Assembly (NCBI GenBank): GCA_937890245.1
Contig: CALACF010000089.1
Coordinates: 1-8,482, forward strand
DNA: 8,482 nt
Origin: an uncultured Flavobacteriales bacterium
GTDB lineage: Bacteria > Bacteroidota > Bacteroidia > Flavobacteriales_D > Sanyastnellaceae
Direction: 5' to 3'
The position numbers were made by a program, and so were the translations under genes. The notes under the pieces are model-generated. The model did no database searches, was not told the origin of the DNA, and worked only from the letters and a program-made list of their open reading frames with translations. Positions 1-6,298 of this stretch are shown here, in pieces. Each line of letters starts with the position of its first letter. Position 1 is the first letter of the stretch.

Positions 1-18
1 ATTCAGCAGCGCGTCCAT
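1..18 (-). CDS. atpF: ATP synthase subunit b, first six codons only (partial)
   Basis: An ATG on the minus strand at 18-16 opens a frame reading MDALLN before the window ends. It lies 19 bp after the stop of the c-subunit gene, exactly where the Fo b subunit (peripheral stalk, linking the membrane a subunit to F1) follows in the usual order a-c-b-delta-alpha-gamma. The call rests on gene order and position; six residues are too few to prove the family. No Shine-Dalgarno sequence is visible before the ATG, which is normal for this phylum. Confidence 0.55.
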
Positions 19-37
19 AATGGCGTTGCTTGAGCGG

Positions 38-283
38 TTAGGCCAGTGCTACCAGGAGGCAGATGATCACCGAGAACAGCGCGACGCCCTCCACCAAGGC
101 GGCGGCGACAATCATGTTCGAGCGGAGATCATTGGCCATTTCAGGCTGGCGAGCCATGGCCTCGAGGGCCGATCCGCCGATGAGTCCGATGCCGATACCG
201 GCTCCGACAGCAGCAATTCCGGCTCCGATGCCGGCGAGTCCCGCGTTCATAGCGGTTTCCATGAGGATAGTTGCAAGTTCCAT
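38..283 (-). CDS. atpE: F-type ATP synthase subunit c (proteolipid ring)
   Basis: This 81-residue hairpin protein forms the rotating c ring of Fo in the inner membrane and carries protons during ATP synthesis. Helix 1 (about residues 13-40) is Gly/Ala-rich with alternating glycines (GAGIAAVGAGIGIG). The polar loop has the conserved R45-Q46-P47, and helix 2 (about 55-79) holds the ion-binding carboxylate E65 in LVEGVALF. Gly follows E65 where sodium-coupled rings have Ser/Thr, so proton coupling is the better inference. The reading frame extends further upstream, but the start at 283 (MELATILME) gives the normal family length and begins after the stop of atpB at 312; longer starts would overlap atpB and add unrelated residues. 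The gap to atpB is 28 bp and no terminator is seen, so co-transcription with atpB and atpF is expected. Confidence 0.96.
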   Translation of the reverse strand: MELATILMETAMNAGLAGIGAGIAAVGAGIGIGLIGGSALEAMARQPEMANDLRSNMIVAAALVEGVALFSVIICLLVALA

Positions 284-311
284 TGTGTATGGATTAGGGT
301 TGGTTGTATAC

Positions 312-1472
312 TTAATGATGCGCCTCTTGTGTAGCGTCGCCGAAATACAGCGCCGCAAGAAGCGTAAAGACGTAGGCCTGGAGGAACGCCACAAGGAATT
401 CAATCAGGTACATAAAGATCATGAACAGTGTAGAGAACACGCCGGTTCCCATACCCACTGGAATATTATTTCCAGAGTCGCCCAATAAGAAGATGAGCGA
501 TGTGAATGCGAGGATGATGATGTGGCCTGCTGAAATGTTGGCCGTCAAACGAATCATCAGTACAGTAGGCTTAAGAAGAACGCCTACGATCTCAATCGGG
601 ACCAAGATGAACTTGATCGGCAACGGGACGCCGGATGGCCAAAGGATGTGGGACCAATAGTGGCGGTTGCCAGAAAAGGATGTGATCAAAAAAACAGCAA
701 TCGCCAGGACCATTGTGATGCCCAATGTCCCTGTGATGTTAAAGCCCCCCAAGAAAGGAATCAAGCCGAGCAGGTTGCTCATAAAAATGAAGAAGAACAC
801 CGTCAACAGAAAGGGAAGGTAGCGGTCGGCCTGCTTCCCGATGCTGGGAACAGCAATCTCATCACGCACAAACAGAATGATCGGCTCGAGTGCATTTTGC
901 AGGCCTTTCGGCGCCTGTCCCGTGCGTTTCTTATAGCTGCGCCCTACCGAAGAGAACACCAGAACCATCATGAACATCATCAGCAACATGCCGAAGACGC
1001 TCTTCGTAATCGAGAGGTCGTAGTAAACGGGTTCGGCTTCAGCGGCGTGACCATGGGCCCCGTGGGCATCAACGTCGTGGGCGTCGTGGGCGTGGGTGTC
1101 GTGTTCGCCTGATGGCTCGTCCGCTGAGACGGACAAAACGCCATGATGTAATGTGTACCAGAGGCCCGAAGCGCCTTGGTGGGCGTGCTCGCCCCCTGCC
1201 GCTGAGCTCAAGAAAACGTCCAATCCATGATCGGGCGCGTAAATAATGATGGGCAGCGGAACGTTTACGTCTCCGAAAAAGTGAATTTCGTATGCATCCG
1301 ATATGTGGTGGATGATACTGGCGCCAACGTCGATTGACTCCCCTTCGTCAGCGTGGGCATCGGCTGAGGCATTGGCATAAACAGCAGAAGTGGCAAGCCA
1401 AGCAAACCCAGTCATCAACAAACGCAAGGTCATTGACTGCAAGAAATTAGGGCGTTGGGTGGTGAGAGCCAT
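312..1472 (-). CDS. atpB: F-type ATP synthase subunit a, Bacteroidota type with long N-terminal periplasmic extension
   Basis: This is the stator channel subunit of Fo, which forms the two proton half-channels against the c ring. The 386 residues exceed the usual 230-270 because of an N-terminal signal peptide (hydrophobic core about 15-32, likely cleavage near YANA-S) and a periplasmic region to about residue 150. Membrane helices then begin near 156-176, followed by about 220-240, 249-265, 285-300, 315-331 and 345-376. The essential arginine is R308 in MIRLTANISAGH, and Q365 matches the conserved Gln of the last helix. Relative to E. coli, the E219/H245 pair is swapped: H317 and E358 occupy those positions, as in mitochondria. 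A His-rich stretch (seven His between residues 124 and 142) precedes the first membrane helix. M14 (1433-1431) is an alternative start giving a more compact signal peptide; the start at 1472 fits the promoter at 1499-1528 with a leader of about 20 nt. Confidence 0.96.
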   Translation of the reverse strand: MALTTQRPNFLQSMTLRLLMTGFAWLATSAVYANASADAHADEGESIDVGASIIHHISDAYEIHFFGDVNVPLPIIIYAPDHGLDVFLSSAAGGEHAHQGASGLWYTLHHGVLSVSADEPSGEHDTHAHDAHDVDAHGAHGHAAEAEPVYYDLSITKSVFGMLLMMFMMVLVFSSVGRSYKKRTGQAPKGLQNALEPIILFVRDEIAVPSIGKQADRYLPFLLTVFFFIFMSNLLGLIPFLGGFNITGTLGITMVLAIAVFLITSFSGNRHYWSHILWPSGVPLPIKFILVPIEIVGVLLKPTVLMIRLTANISAGHIIILAFTSLIFLLGDSGNNIPVGMGTGVFSTLFMIFMYLIEFLVAFLQAYVFTLLAALYFGDATQEAHH

Positions 1473-1477
1473 GGTGG

Positions 1478-1489
1478 ACGACGCGTCGT
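1478..1489. repeat. Perfect 12-bp palindrome in the atpB leader
   Basis: The sequence ACGACGCGTCGT is its own reverse complement. It lies just downstream of the predicted atpB transcription start (about 1493) and 5 bp ahead of the start codon at 1472. It could be an operator half-site pair or a small hairpin in the mRNA leader that affects initiation. A palindrome of this length is expected about once or twice by chance in a window of this size, so only its position makes it worth listing. Confidence 0.4.
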
Positions 1490-1498
1490 TTTGCGCGG

Positions 1499-1528
1499 CA
1501 AAAATAGACAGAAGAACCGACCTGACAA
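1499..1528 (-). promoter_or_regulatory. Predicted sigma-A (Bacteroidota-type) promoter of atpB
   Basis: On the minus strand TTG (1528-1526) is followed after exactly 19 bases by TATTTTTG (1506-1499). This is a full match to the Bacteroidota consensus of a -33 TTG and a -7 TAnnTTTG at standard spacing. Transcription would begin near 1493, giving a leader of about 20 nt before atpB. It lies in the 80-bp gap between the AtpI-like gene and atpB. It implies that atpB-atpE-atpF and onward can be transcribed independently of the bactofilin-atpZ genes, though read-through from upstream remains possible because no terminator is seen in the gap. Confidence 0.65.
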
Positions 1529-1552
1529 TGAAACAAGTTGCCCGTTATGCGT

Positions 1553-1942
1553 TCACCCGTTTTTCTTTAGGGCCAAAGCGACCAAAATCGCGGCAAACAC
1601 AGCGTACACAAGGTATCCGCCGATTGCAAAAACGATAGGGTCAGGACCTTTTAGAACCAAGTATACCGCGATTACCCCCAGTGTGAGAAACATTTTGACC
1701 TTCGAAGCGACCATCACAACGCGGATAAACTTGCCTTTGCTGTCGCCTTCGTTTGGTTGGAGGGCACGAGAGAGGATGACATTGACCAAGAGGAACAGCG
1801 CAACCATCCCTTGTAGATAAGGACGCACCTCAGTGGATATCAGCGGTTTTGCAAACTGAAACGTCAACAAAAGAAGTGCCGCGGCAACGAGGCTACTTGT
1901 GAGGGCGGAATTGAGGGTATGTGGGCGGCTGGAGCTTTTCAT
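1553..1942 (-). CDS. Four-helix membrane protein of the ATP synthase operon, AtpI-like
   Basis: This is a small integral membrane protein of 129 residues with four hydrophobic segments at about 13-32, 43-61, 83-99 and 102-124. It has a basic N-terminus (MKSSSRPH) and a basic C-terminal end (LKKNG). A short polar loop (about 62-74, QPNEGDSKGK) separates helices 2 and 3. The size, helix count and position between atpZ and atpB match the slot of AtpI, a nonessential factor implicated in c-ring assembly or Mg2+ supply in other bacteria. I do not see a sequence motif that proves homology, so the AtpI-like label is inference from topology and context. Its ATG overlaps the atpZ stop by 4 bp (ATGA), indicating translational coupling. 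The gap to atpB is 80 bp and contains the atpB promoter. Confidence 0.8.
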   Translation of the reverse strand: MKSSSRPHTLNSALTSSLVAAALLLLTFQFAKPLISTEVRPYLQGMVALFLLVNVILSRALQPNEGDSKGKFIRVVMVASKVKMFLTLGVIAVYLVLKGPDPIVFAIGGYLVYAVFAAILVALALKKNG

Positions 1943-2145
1943 TTTGACTCATTCAGAAGCGACTTGATGACCTGATAGGTGGCCAAGGCGACACCGAGCA
2001 TTGCGCCGATCAGTGTACCCCAGGGCGTTTCCTTCGGCCATTTCTCATCCACCTTCATCCCTATCCACACGCCCAACCCAATCGTGACAGCCATAGTGGT
2101 TGCCATCGTTGAGTAGCGCATGATGGAATTGGGGTTGCGTGACAT
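1939..2145 (-). CDS. atpZ: AtpZ, small ATP synthase accessory membrane protein (ATPase_gene1 family)
   Basis: This 68-residue protein has two membrane helices, about 12-31 and 43-63. The first ends in the typical glycine-rich motif GLGVWIGMKVDE, where small residues and an acidic residue sit at the membrane edge. The connecting loop (KWPKETPWG) and second helix (LIGAMLGVALATYQVI) follow the family pattern. AtpZ proteins are encoded at the head of many atp operons and in some bacteria act with AtpI in cation (Mg2+/Ca2+) transport or Fo assembly. Its start codon overlaps the bactofilin stop in the arrangement TGATG, and its own stop overlaps the next gene as ATGA. Ribosomes can therefore pass along the three genes by termination-reinitiation. 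A second Met at residue 9 exists, but the first one gives the coupling geometry and is preferred. Confidence 0.85.
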   Translation of the reverse strand: MSRNPNSIMRYSTMATTMAVTIGLGVWIGMKVDEKWPKETPWGTLIGAMLGVALATYQVIKSLLNESK

Positions 2146-2588
2146 CAGGCGGTGGCCTTCAGTTTTTCAGATGGCTTTTGCTGGGCCACGTTTTGGTGCC
2201 CAGGCTTAGGTGCGGGTTGTTGCTTTGGTGGAGCCACAGTGACCAAGCGGCAGGTGCCGACCACTTCAGCGCCTGGCTCGACCGAGAACTGGCCATATGC
2301 AACGTCACCTTCGAGGCGGCTCTTTGCTTTTAGCGAAAGGAGTTTGGTTACCGTAATGTCGCCTTCGAGGCGGCCTTCGAGTTCACAGTCTGCACACGTG
2401 ACTTGGCCTTGGACCTGGCCTTTGGGGCCGATCACAAGGCGTCCAGCGGTGCGGAGGGTGCCGACGAAAACGCCGTCGATGCGGATGTTGCTCTCACAGA
2501 GGATTTCGCCTTCAATGCGTGTGCCTTCGACAATGCGGTTGATAGAAAGGTCGGGGGTGAACTCGGGGGAGCGTGCGTTGCGTGCCAT
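2145..2588 (-). CDS. Bactofilin (polymer-forming cytoskeletal protein)
   Basis: This 147-residue protein belongs to the bactofilin family (DUF583), whose members self-assemble without nucleotide into filaments at the inner face of the membrane and position cell-wall enzymes. Residues about 18-115 form the repetitive right-handed beta-helix core. Successive rungs contain IEGEI, IDGVFVGTL, VQGQVTC, LEGRLEGDITV and LEGDVAYG, with small hydrophobics and glycines at regular steps. Short flanking tails are typical: residues 1-16 are polar, and 117-147 are rich in Pro, Lys and Gln (APPKQQPAPKPG). The gene follows porW/sprE by 39 bp, a gap with no clear promoter or terminator, and overlaps atpZ by one base. 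An M23 peptidase gene lies about 2.8 kb away. Bactofilin-M23 pairs are known to shape cells in Helicobacter and Hyphomonas, so a similar partnership is a reasonable inference. Confidence 0.93.
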   Translation of the reverse strand: MARNARSPEFTPDLSINRIVEGTRIEGEILCESNIRIDGVFVGTLRTAGRLVIGPKGQVQGQVTCADCELEGRLEGDITVTKLLSLKAKSRLEGDVAYGQFSVEPGAEVVGTCRLVTVAPPKQQPAPKPGHQNVAQQKPSEKLKATA

Positions 2589-2627
2589 GATAAGTGGTTG
2601 GTTTGTTTTTTGTTAAGTTATGACATG

Positions 2628-5309
2628 TTACTCTGAGAGGTAGTTCTCGTCGAAAAACCTCTGGTAGCCATCGATGTCTTTTCCCTTGAAAAGTTCGACG
2701 TAATTCTCTGTGTGGATCGCAAACACCTGGTAGCCCGCTGTGTTGAACTCGATCATTGACTCGCGGTTGTTTTTTAGGACATTGTAGTAGTCCATGGCCC
2801 TGTCTTTCCGGGCGAATTGCTTGATCAAGACCAATTGGCTCTCGCGGTCCAGAAGATTCGAAGTGATGCGAAGCTTCGAGGAGGCAAAGTATTGGCGGCT
2901 GAAGTCCGAAAGCTGCGCCTTCACTCCCTCTGCGTTCCGTCCTTCGACGGGAATTACAACTGCGATGTAATGTTCGAGAACGGGGTTGTCGACAAACGGT
3001 GAGTCCTCAGCTGAGGGCTTCTTGTCGCCAGGACCCGGCTTGTCGGTGGGTTTTCCGTCAGCGCCCACACCGAGTCCGCGAAGAATCTCAGAGGCTGCTA
3101 AACCTTGCTCGGTGCTATCACAGTTTGCCGTCACCTCCTTAAGCGCTTCGATGTAGTTCTGGCGGCCGTGCGCACGCCCGTCGAGCCAGCCAATGCACTG
3201 GGCCCGCAAATACTTGTAGCGACAGGCCTGCGTGTTGTCAGGTACACTATCGAGCAAAGTGCGCACCTCGATCACGATGTTTTCGTAATCCTTCTGGTTG
3301 TAGTACCTCAACACGTAGCCCTCGTAAATAGCCAACTCCTCAATGCGGCGCTGCTCCTCGAGATCTACAAAGTCCGGGTTCTCGACCATCAACGCCCACT
3401 CGCTGTCAGGGTAGCGCAGCATGATTTGATCCGCCCAATATTGCGAGTTACAGGTCGCACAAAACGGGTTCTGGTAGTTCTCTGTTTCCTCGCGCGTCAA
3501 ATACGTGCGGTACAGCTGGAAATGTGCCAATGGGTGTTCGTCGCTCTCGTCGAGTCGCTCAATAAGATCGGCCCAAGTCTCCGTAGCATTGTCGACGTCC
3601 TCGAGCTTTTCCTTGTACACAACGCCGCTCTGGTACATGGCTGTAGCAATTTCTTTTTCCGCCATTACGCGGTCAGCCGAGTCGCAGGGAAGCGACGCCA
3701 TCAATTCCTCTTCGGAGGGCAGCTCGCCGCCACCTTCAGCCCACTCTTCATTCGCTCCAACTTCGACCGCGTCTTCGATATCTGCGAATGCGCCGCCCGT
3801 TTTGCGGCTCCTGCGCCAGTTGTCTTCAAGGGGGCGCTCACCCCAGCGGTCGTAGAAGAAGTCGTAGCCGGCGCGTCGCAGGCGCGGATTGTAAGGCCAC
3901 CATGCCGTCTCGCTTCCACCTGCGGCGAGTGCGTCCTGCATTTCTTCTTCAGCCTCGAGCTCAGCAGCCTCCGCTTCTGCATCGAGTGCCTCTTGGAGGT
4001 CGTACAAAATGTCGCGAATCCTATTCAGACGCGTGGACTCGTCCAAGTCGCAAAGGGCGAGCATGCTGTCGTTCTCGTAGACCACAGTTAGGTGCTCGAC
4101 GAGTTCTGTCAAGCTCAACGCATTGTTGCGGACCTGGGCATAGCGTGGGTGGTCCTCATCCATGTTGGTGAGTGTGCTATCGTAGTAGGCCTGTGCTTCG
4201 ATGTATTCGCGGTCCTCAAGGTTGAGGTCGGCCAACCGAAGAAAGCTCTTCATTCGCGTGCGTTGATTTTCTGAGTTCAGCGCGAGGCCTGTCTTCAGTT
4301 GGTCCATGCCTTGCTCTCGGTTGCGCTCCTCGAGGTCGAGTGTGGCCAATGCGTAATGCACCATGTCGAAGTAGGCCTCATTCTTGTCCTCGTCCAGCAA
4401 GTCATACAACACCTCTCGTATCCCCTCGCTGCTGCCTTCGCGACGCTCAAAGGCCATCGCCTGCTGGATGCGGGCCTGGAATTCCATCTCGTACGATGTG
4501 CGAAGTCGTACGACATCTTCGAACAAATCGACCGCCTCCTGGGATTTGTGCGTCCGTTGCTTGAGTTGGGCGAGCACGAAGGTCACGCGCGCGCGGTCCT
4601 TCTTTGGTTTGATCAGCGGAATAGCGCGCTCAATCTGCTTGACCGCCTCCTCTGTGTTGTTTTGGGTCAGCAAAAATTCTGCATGGACTAAAAACGCATC
4701 GGCACGCAAAAGATCAACTGCCTCTCGCTCGCTGGTGGCTTTGATCAGCGCAGCATTGGCCTTCGGTGCATTGCCTTGGGCCATGTAAGTTCGTGCAAGC
4801 CACGTAAACGAAGCAACTTGACTGTCGGGATCCTTGTGCTTCCGTTGCAGGTACTTGAAAACCTCTTCAGCCTTGCCTAGTTCACCCTTGTGGAAATGGG
4901 CCTTTCCAATGATGGTGTAGTTGTCGTCGATCCACTTGTTTAGTTTGGGATGGTCGAAGTCCTTTTTCTCGCGGTTCCCTGGTGTCATCGCGTGGCGCTC
5001 CACCACCCGGCTGCACTTTTCAATCGCACGCTCCATAAGCGGATACAGGAATTCTGCATCCTTCTCCGTGCCATACACAAACAAGGGGATCACCTCGTCC
5101 CAATCCTCCTCGCGGCTCTCAAGCAACTTGGCGTCTGCCTCTTCCATGGCCAATCGGGCATAGTAAAAGCCATTGAAGTGAGCCGTCGTATTGTGATACG
5201 CCCGATACATCCTCCCGTCGCGCTGTGTCGTGCATCCTGCAAAGAACAGCACGCACAACAAGGCAAGAATTCCTGTCGAGGCGTTGCGAAAAATAGAAGG
5301 CGTGGTCAT
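2628..5309 (-). CDS. porW: PorW/SprE-family TPR lipoprotein (type IX secretion / gliding motility)
   Basis: This 893-residue periplasmic lipoprotein has a hydrophobic signal (about 12-25) ending in lipobox FAGC with the lipidated C26. Residues after C26 (TTQRD) lack the acidic surface-export signal, so it should stay periplasmic. The YHNTTAHFNGFYYA segment (38-51) is typical of the family. TPR-like helical pairs run from about 128 to 410 (for example IGKAHFHKGELGKAEEVFKY), and again around 550-720. An Ala/Glu-rich helix (438-460) interrupts them. A Gly/Pro/Lys linker (747-770) leads to a C-terminal alpha/beta region (775-893) ending in a SPOR-like FFDENYL. PorW/SprE is needed for T9SS secretion and gliding in P. 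gingivalis and F. johnsoniae and contacts the translocon. The start at 5309 was chosen over in-frame codons reaching 5423 because it places a compact signal peptide at the N-terminus and lies below the predicted promoter. A CxxC pair (C617, C620) is unusual. Confidence 0.8.
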   Translation of the reverse strand: MTTPSIFRNASTGILALLCVLFFAGCTTQRDGRMYRAYHNTTAHFNGFYYARLAMEEADAKLLESREEDWDEVIPLFVYGTEKDAEFLYPLMERAIEKCSRVVERHAMTPGNREKKDFDHPKLNKWIDDNYTIIGKAHFHKGELGKAEEVFKYLQRKHKDPDSQVASFTWLARTYMAQGNAPKANAALIKATSEREAVDLLRADAFLVHAEFLLTQNNTEEAVKQIERAIPLIKPKKDRARVTFVLAQLKQRTHKSQEAVDLFEDVVRLRTSYEMEFQARIQQAMAFERREGSSEGIREVLYDLLDEDKNEAYFDMVHYALATLDLEERNREQGMDQLKTGLALNSENQRTRMKSFLRLADLNLEDREYIEAQAYYDSTLTNMDEDHPRYAQVRNNALSLTELVEHLTVVYENDSMLALCDLDESTRLNRIRDILYDLQEALDAEAEAAELEAEEEMQDALAAGGSETAWWPYNPRLRRAGYDFFYDRWGERPLEDNWRRSRKTGGAFADIEDAVEVGANEEWAEGGGELPSEEELMASLPCDSADRVMAEKEIATAMYQSGVVYKEKLEDVDNATETWADLIERLDESDEHPLAHFQLYRTYLTREETENYQNPFCATCNSQYWADQIMLRYPDSEWALMVENPDFVDLEEQRRIEELAIYEGYVLRYYNQKDYENIVIEVRTLLDSVPDNTQACRYKYLRAQCIGWLDGRAHGRQNYIEALKEVTANCDSTEQGLAASEILRGLGVGADGKPTDKPGPGDKKPSAEDSPFVDNPVLEHYIAVVIPVEGRNAEGVKAQLSDFSRQYFASSKLRITSNLLDRESQLVLIKQFARKDRAMDYYNVLKNNRESMIEFNTAGYQVFAIHTENYVELFKGKDIDGYQRFFDENYLSE

Positions 5310-5334
5310 AGGCAGTGAAAGAACCGTCGGGCGG

Positions 5335-5361
5335 CAAAAATATTTCAAATCCCCTTCCCAA
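5335..5361 (-). promoter_or_regulatory. Predicted promoter of porW/sprE
   Basis: On the minus strand TATTTTTG (5342-5335) matches the Bacteroidota -7 consensus TAnnTTTG in full. A TTG at 5361-5359 precedes it with 16 bases between, slightly shorter than the usual 17-23. Transcription would start near 5329, about 20 nt before the chosen start codon at 5309. It also argues against the longer reading frame that begins at 5423. The same 93-bp divergent spacer must hold the promoter of the M23 gene, for which only a weak -7-like CATATTTG (5387-5394) without a partner TTG is visible. Confidence 0.5.
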
Positions 5362-5402
5362 TAGCGATACAAATGTGTAGACGCGCCATATTTGGCACGG
5401 CA

Positions 5403-6284
5403 ATGGCAAAAAAGGACAAACACGAAGCAGCTCCAGGAGGGATTTTCCGAAAGTTTCGACTCATTCTTCAGGAGGATTTAACCTTCCACGAGAAGTGGGC
5501 CCTCATGCTCACACCCTTCCAAGTCCTACTGTTAGCAGGGCTTGCGGGAATTCTCTTGGTCCTATTCACCTACATCATAGTCGCTTTGACTCCGCTTCGC
5601 GCCTACGTTGTGCCGGGCTACGTTGCCGATAATTATCGCCAGCAAACAACTTCAACTTTTTTGCTCGCGGACTCGCTCAAGCGCAGATTGGACGTCCAAG
5701 CCCAATATCTCGCCCACGTCAACGCAATTTTTCGTGGCGAAACCGTCGATTCTTTGTCCATCGACGAAGCCGGTGCTGAATTGGACTCGGTCACAGCTGC
5801 AACAACCTTCCCCCCGGCCGGCAGCGAAGCACTCGACGAAATGCGGCAGCGCGTCGAAGCAGAAGACGCCTTCATCGTTGAGGGCGAAGGCGTTCCAGGA
5901 GAGTCGGGCCAATTACTGATGGCGCCGCTCAACGGATCGATATCCTCGGCATTCGACCTCGTCGGCAGCCACTTCGGCATCGACCTCGTAGCTCCAGAGG
6001 GAACTGGTGTTCATGCCGTTGCACCAGGAATGGTCGTCTTTTCAGGCTACACTGCATTGGGCGGAAACGCCCTCATGATTCAACACGCCCGCGGCCTCAT
6101 CTCCGTCTACAAGCACAACGCCCGGCTGAACAAATCCACAGGCGACGCCGTTTCGGTCGGAGAAATCATTGCTGTCATCGGAAATACAGGCGACCACAGC
6201 AGCGGCCCCCATCTTCACTTCGAACTTTGGGAAAACGGCCAGCCCATCGACCCGGCCCTGCGAATCCGCTTCGAGTCGCCTTAA
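5403..6284 (+). CDS. Membrane-anchored M23 (LytM-type) peptidoglycan endopeptidase
   Basis: This 293-residue protein should sit in the inner membrane with its catalytic domain in the periplasm, cutting peptide cross-links in peptidoglycan. A basic cytoplasmic N-terminus (MAKKDKHE) and about 40 residues precede one membrane helix (about 41-62), followed by TPLRAYVVPGY, a segment characteristic of the Bacteroidota subfamily. An acidic, probably helical linker spans about 85-165. The peptidase domain (about 172-285) keeps all LAS zinc and catalytic residues: H190 and D194 in HFGID, H238 in YKHN, and H270/H272 in HLHFE, so it looks active rather than degenerate. The start at 5403 is preferred to an in-frame ATG at 5373, which would add an unrelated Cys/Arg stretch. 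The gene diverges from porW/sprE and is near the bactofilin gene, suggesting that bactofilin localises it during growth or shape control; that role is inferred. Confidence 0.93.
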   Translation: MAKKDKHEAAPGGIFRKFRLILQEDLTFHEKWALMLTPFQVLLLAGLAGILLVLFTYIIVALTPLRAYVVPGYVADNYRQQTTSTFLLADSLKRRLDVQAQYLAHVNAIFRGETVDSLSIDEAGAELDSVTAATTFPPAGSEALDEMRQRVEAEDAFIVEGEGVPGESGQLLMAPLNGSISSAFDLVGSHFGIDLVAPEGTGVHAVAPGMVVFSGYTALGGNALMIQHARGLISVYKHNARLNKSTGDAVSVGEIIAVIGNTGDHSSGPHLHFELWENGQPIDPALRIRFESP

Positions 6285-6298
6285 ACGGCCGCCTCAGC

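Noticed and set aside
648..1112. Plus-strand open frame opposite atpB
   Set aside because: It is antisense to a clearly recognised subunit a, and its Gln/His-rich product looks like the complement of hydrophobic codons, not a protein family.
3105..4091. Long plus-strand open frame of 328 codons inside the porW/sprE region
   Set aside because: It lies wholly antisense to the PorW/SprE coding sequence, has no recognisable domain, and is explained by the base composition of the opposite strand.
5387..5394. CATATTTG as -7 element for the M23 gene
   Set aside because: One mismatch to TAnnTTTG, no TTG at the right distance, and transcription would start almost at the start codon; kept only as a weak possibility.
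5310..5423. N-terminal extension of PorW/SprE to an ATG at 5423
   Set aside because: The extra 38 residues would precede a good lipoprotein signal peptide, overlap the divergent M23 start and lie upstream of the predicted promoter.
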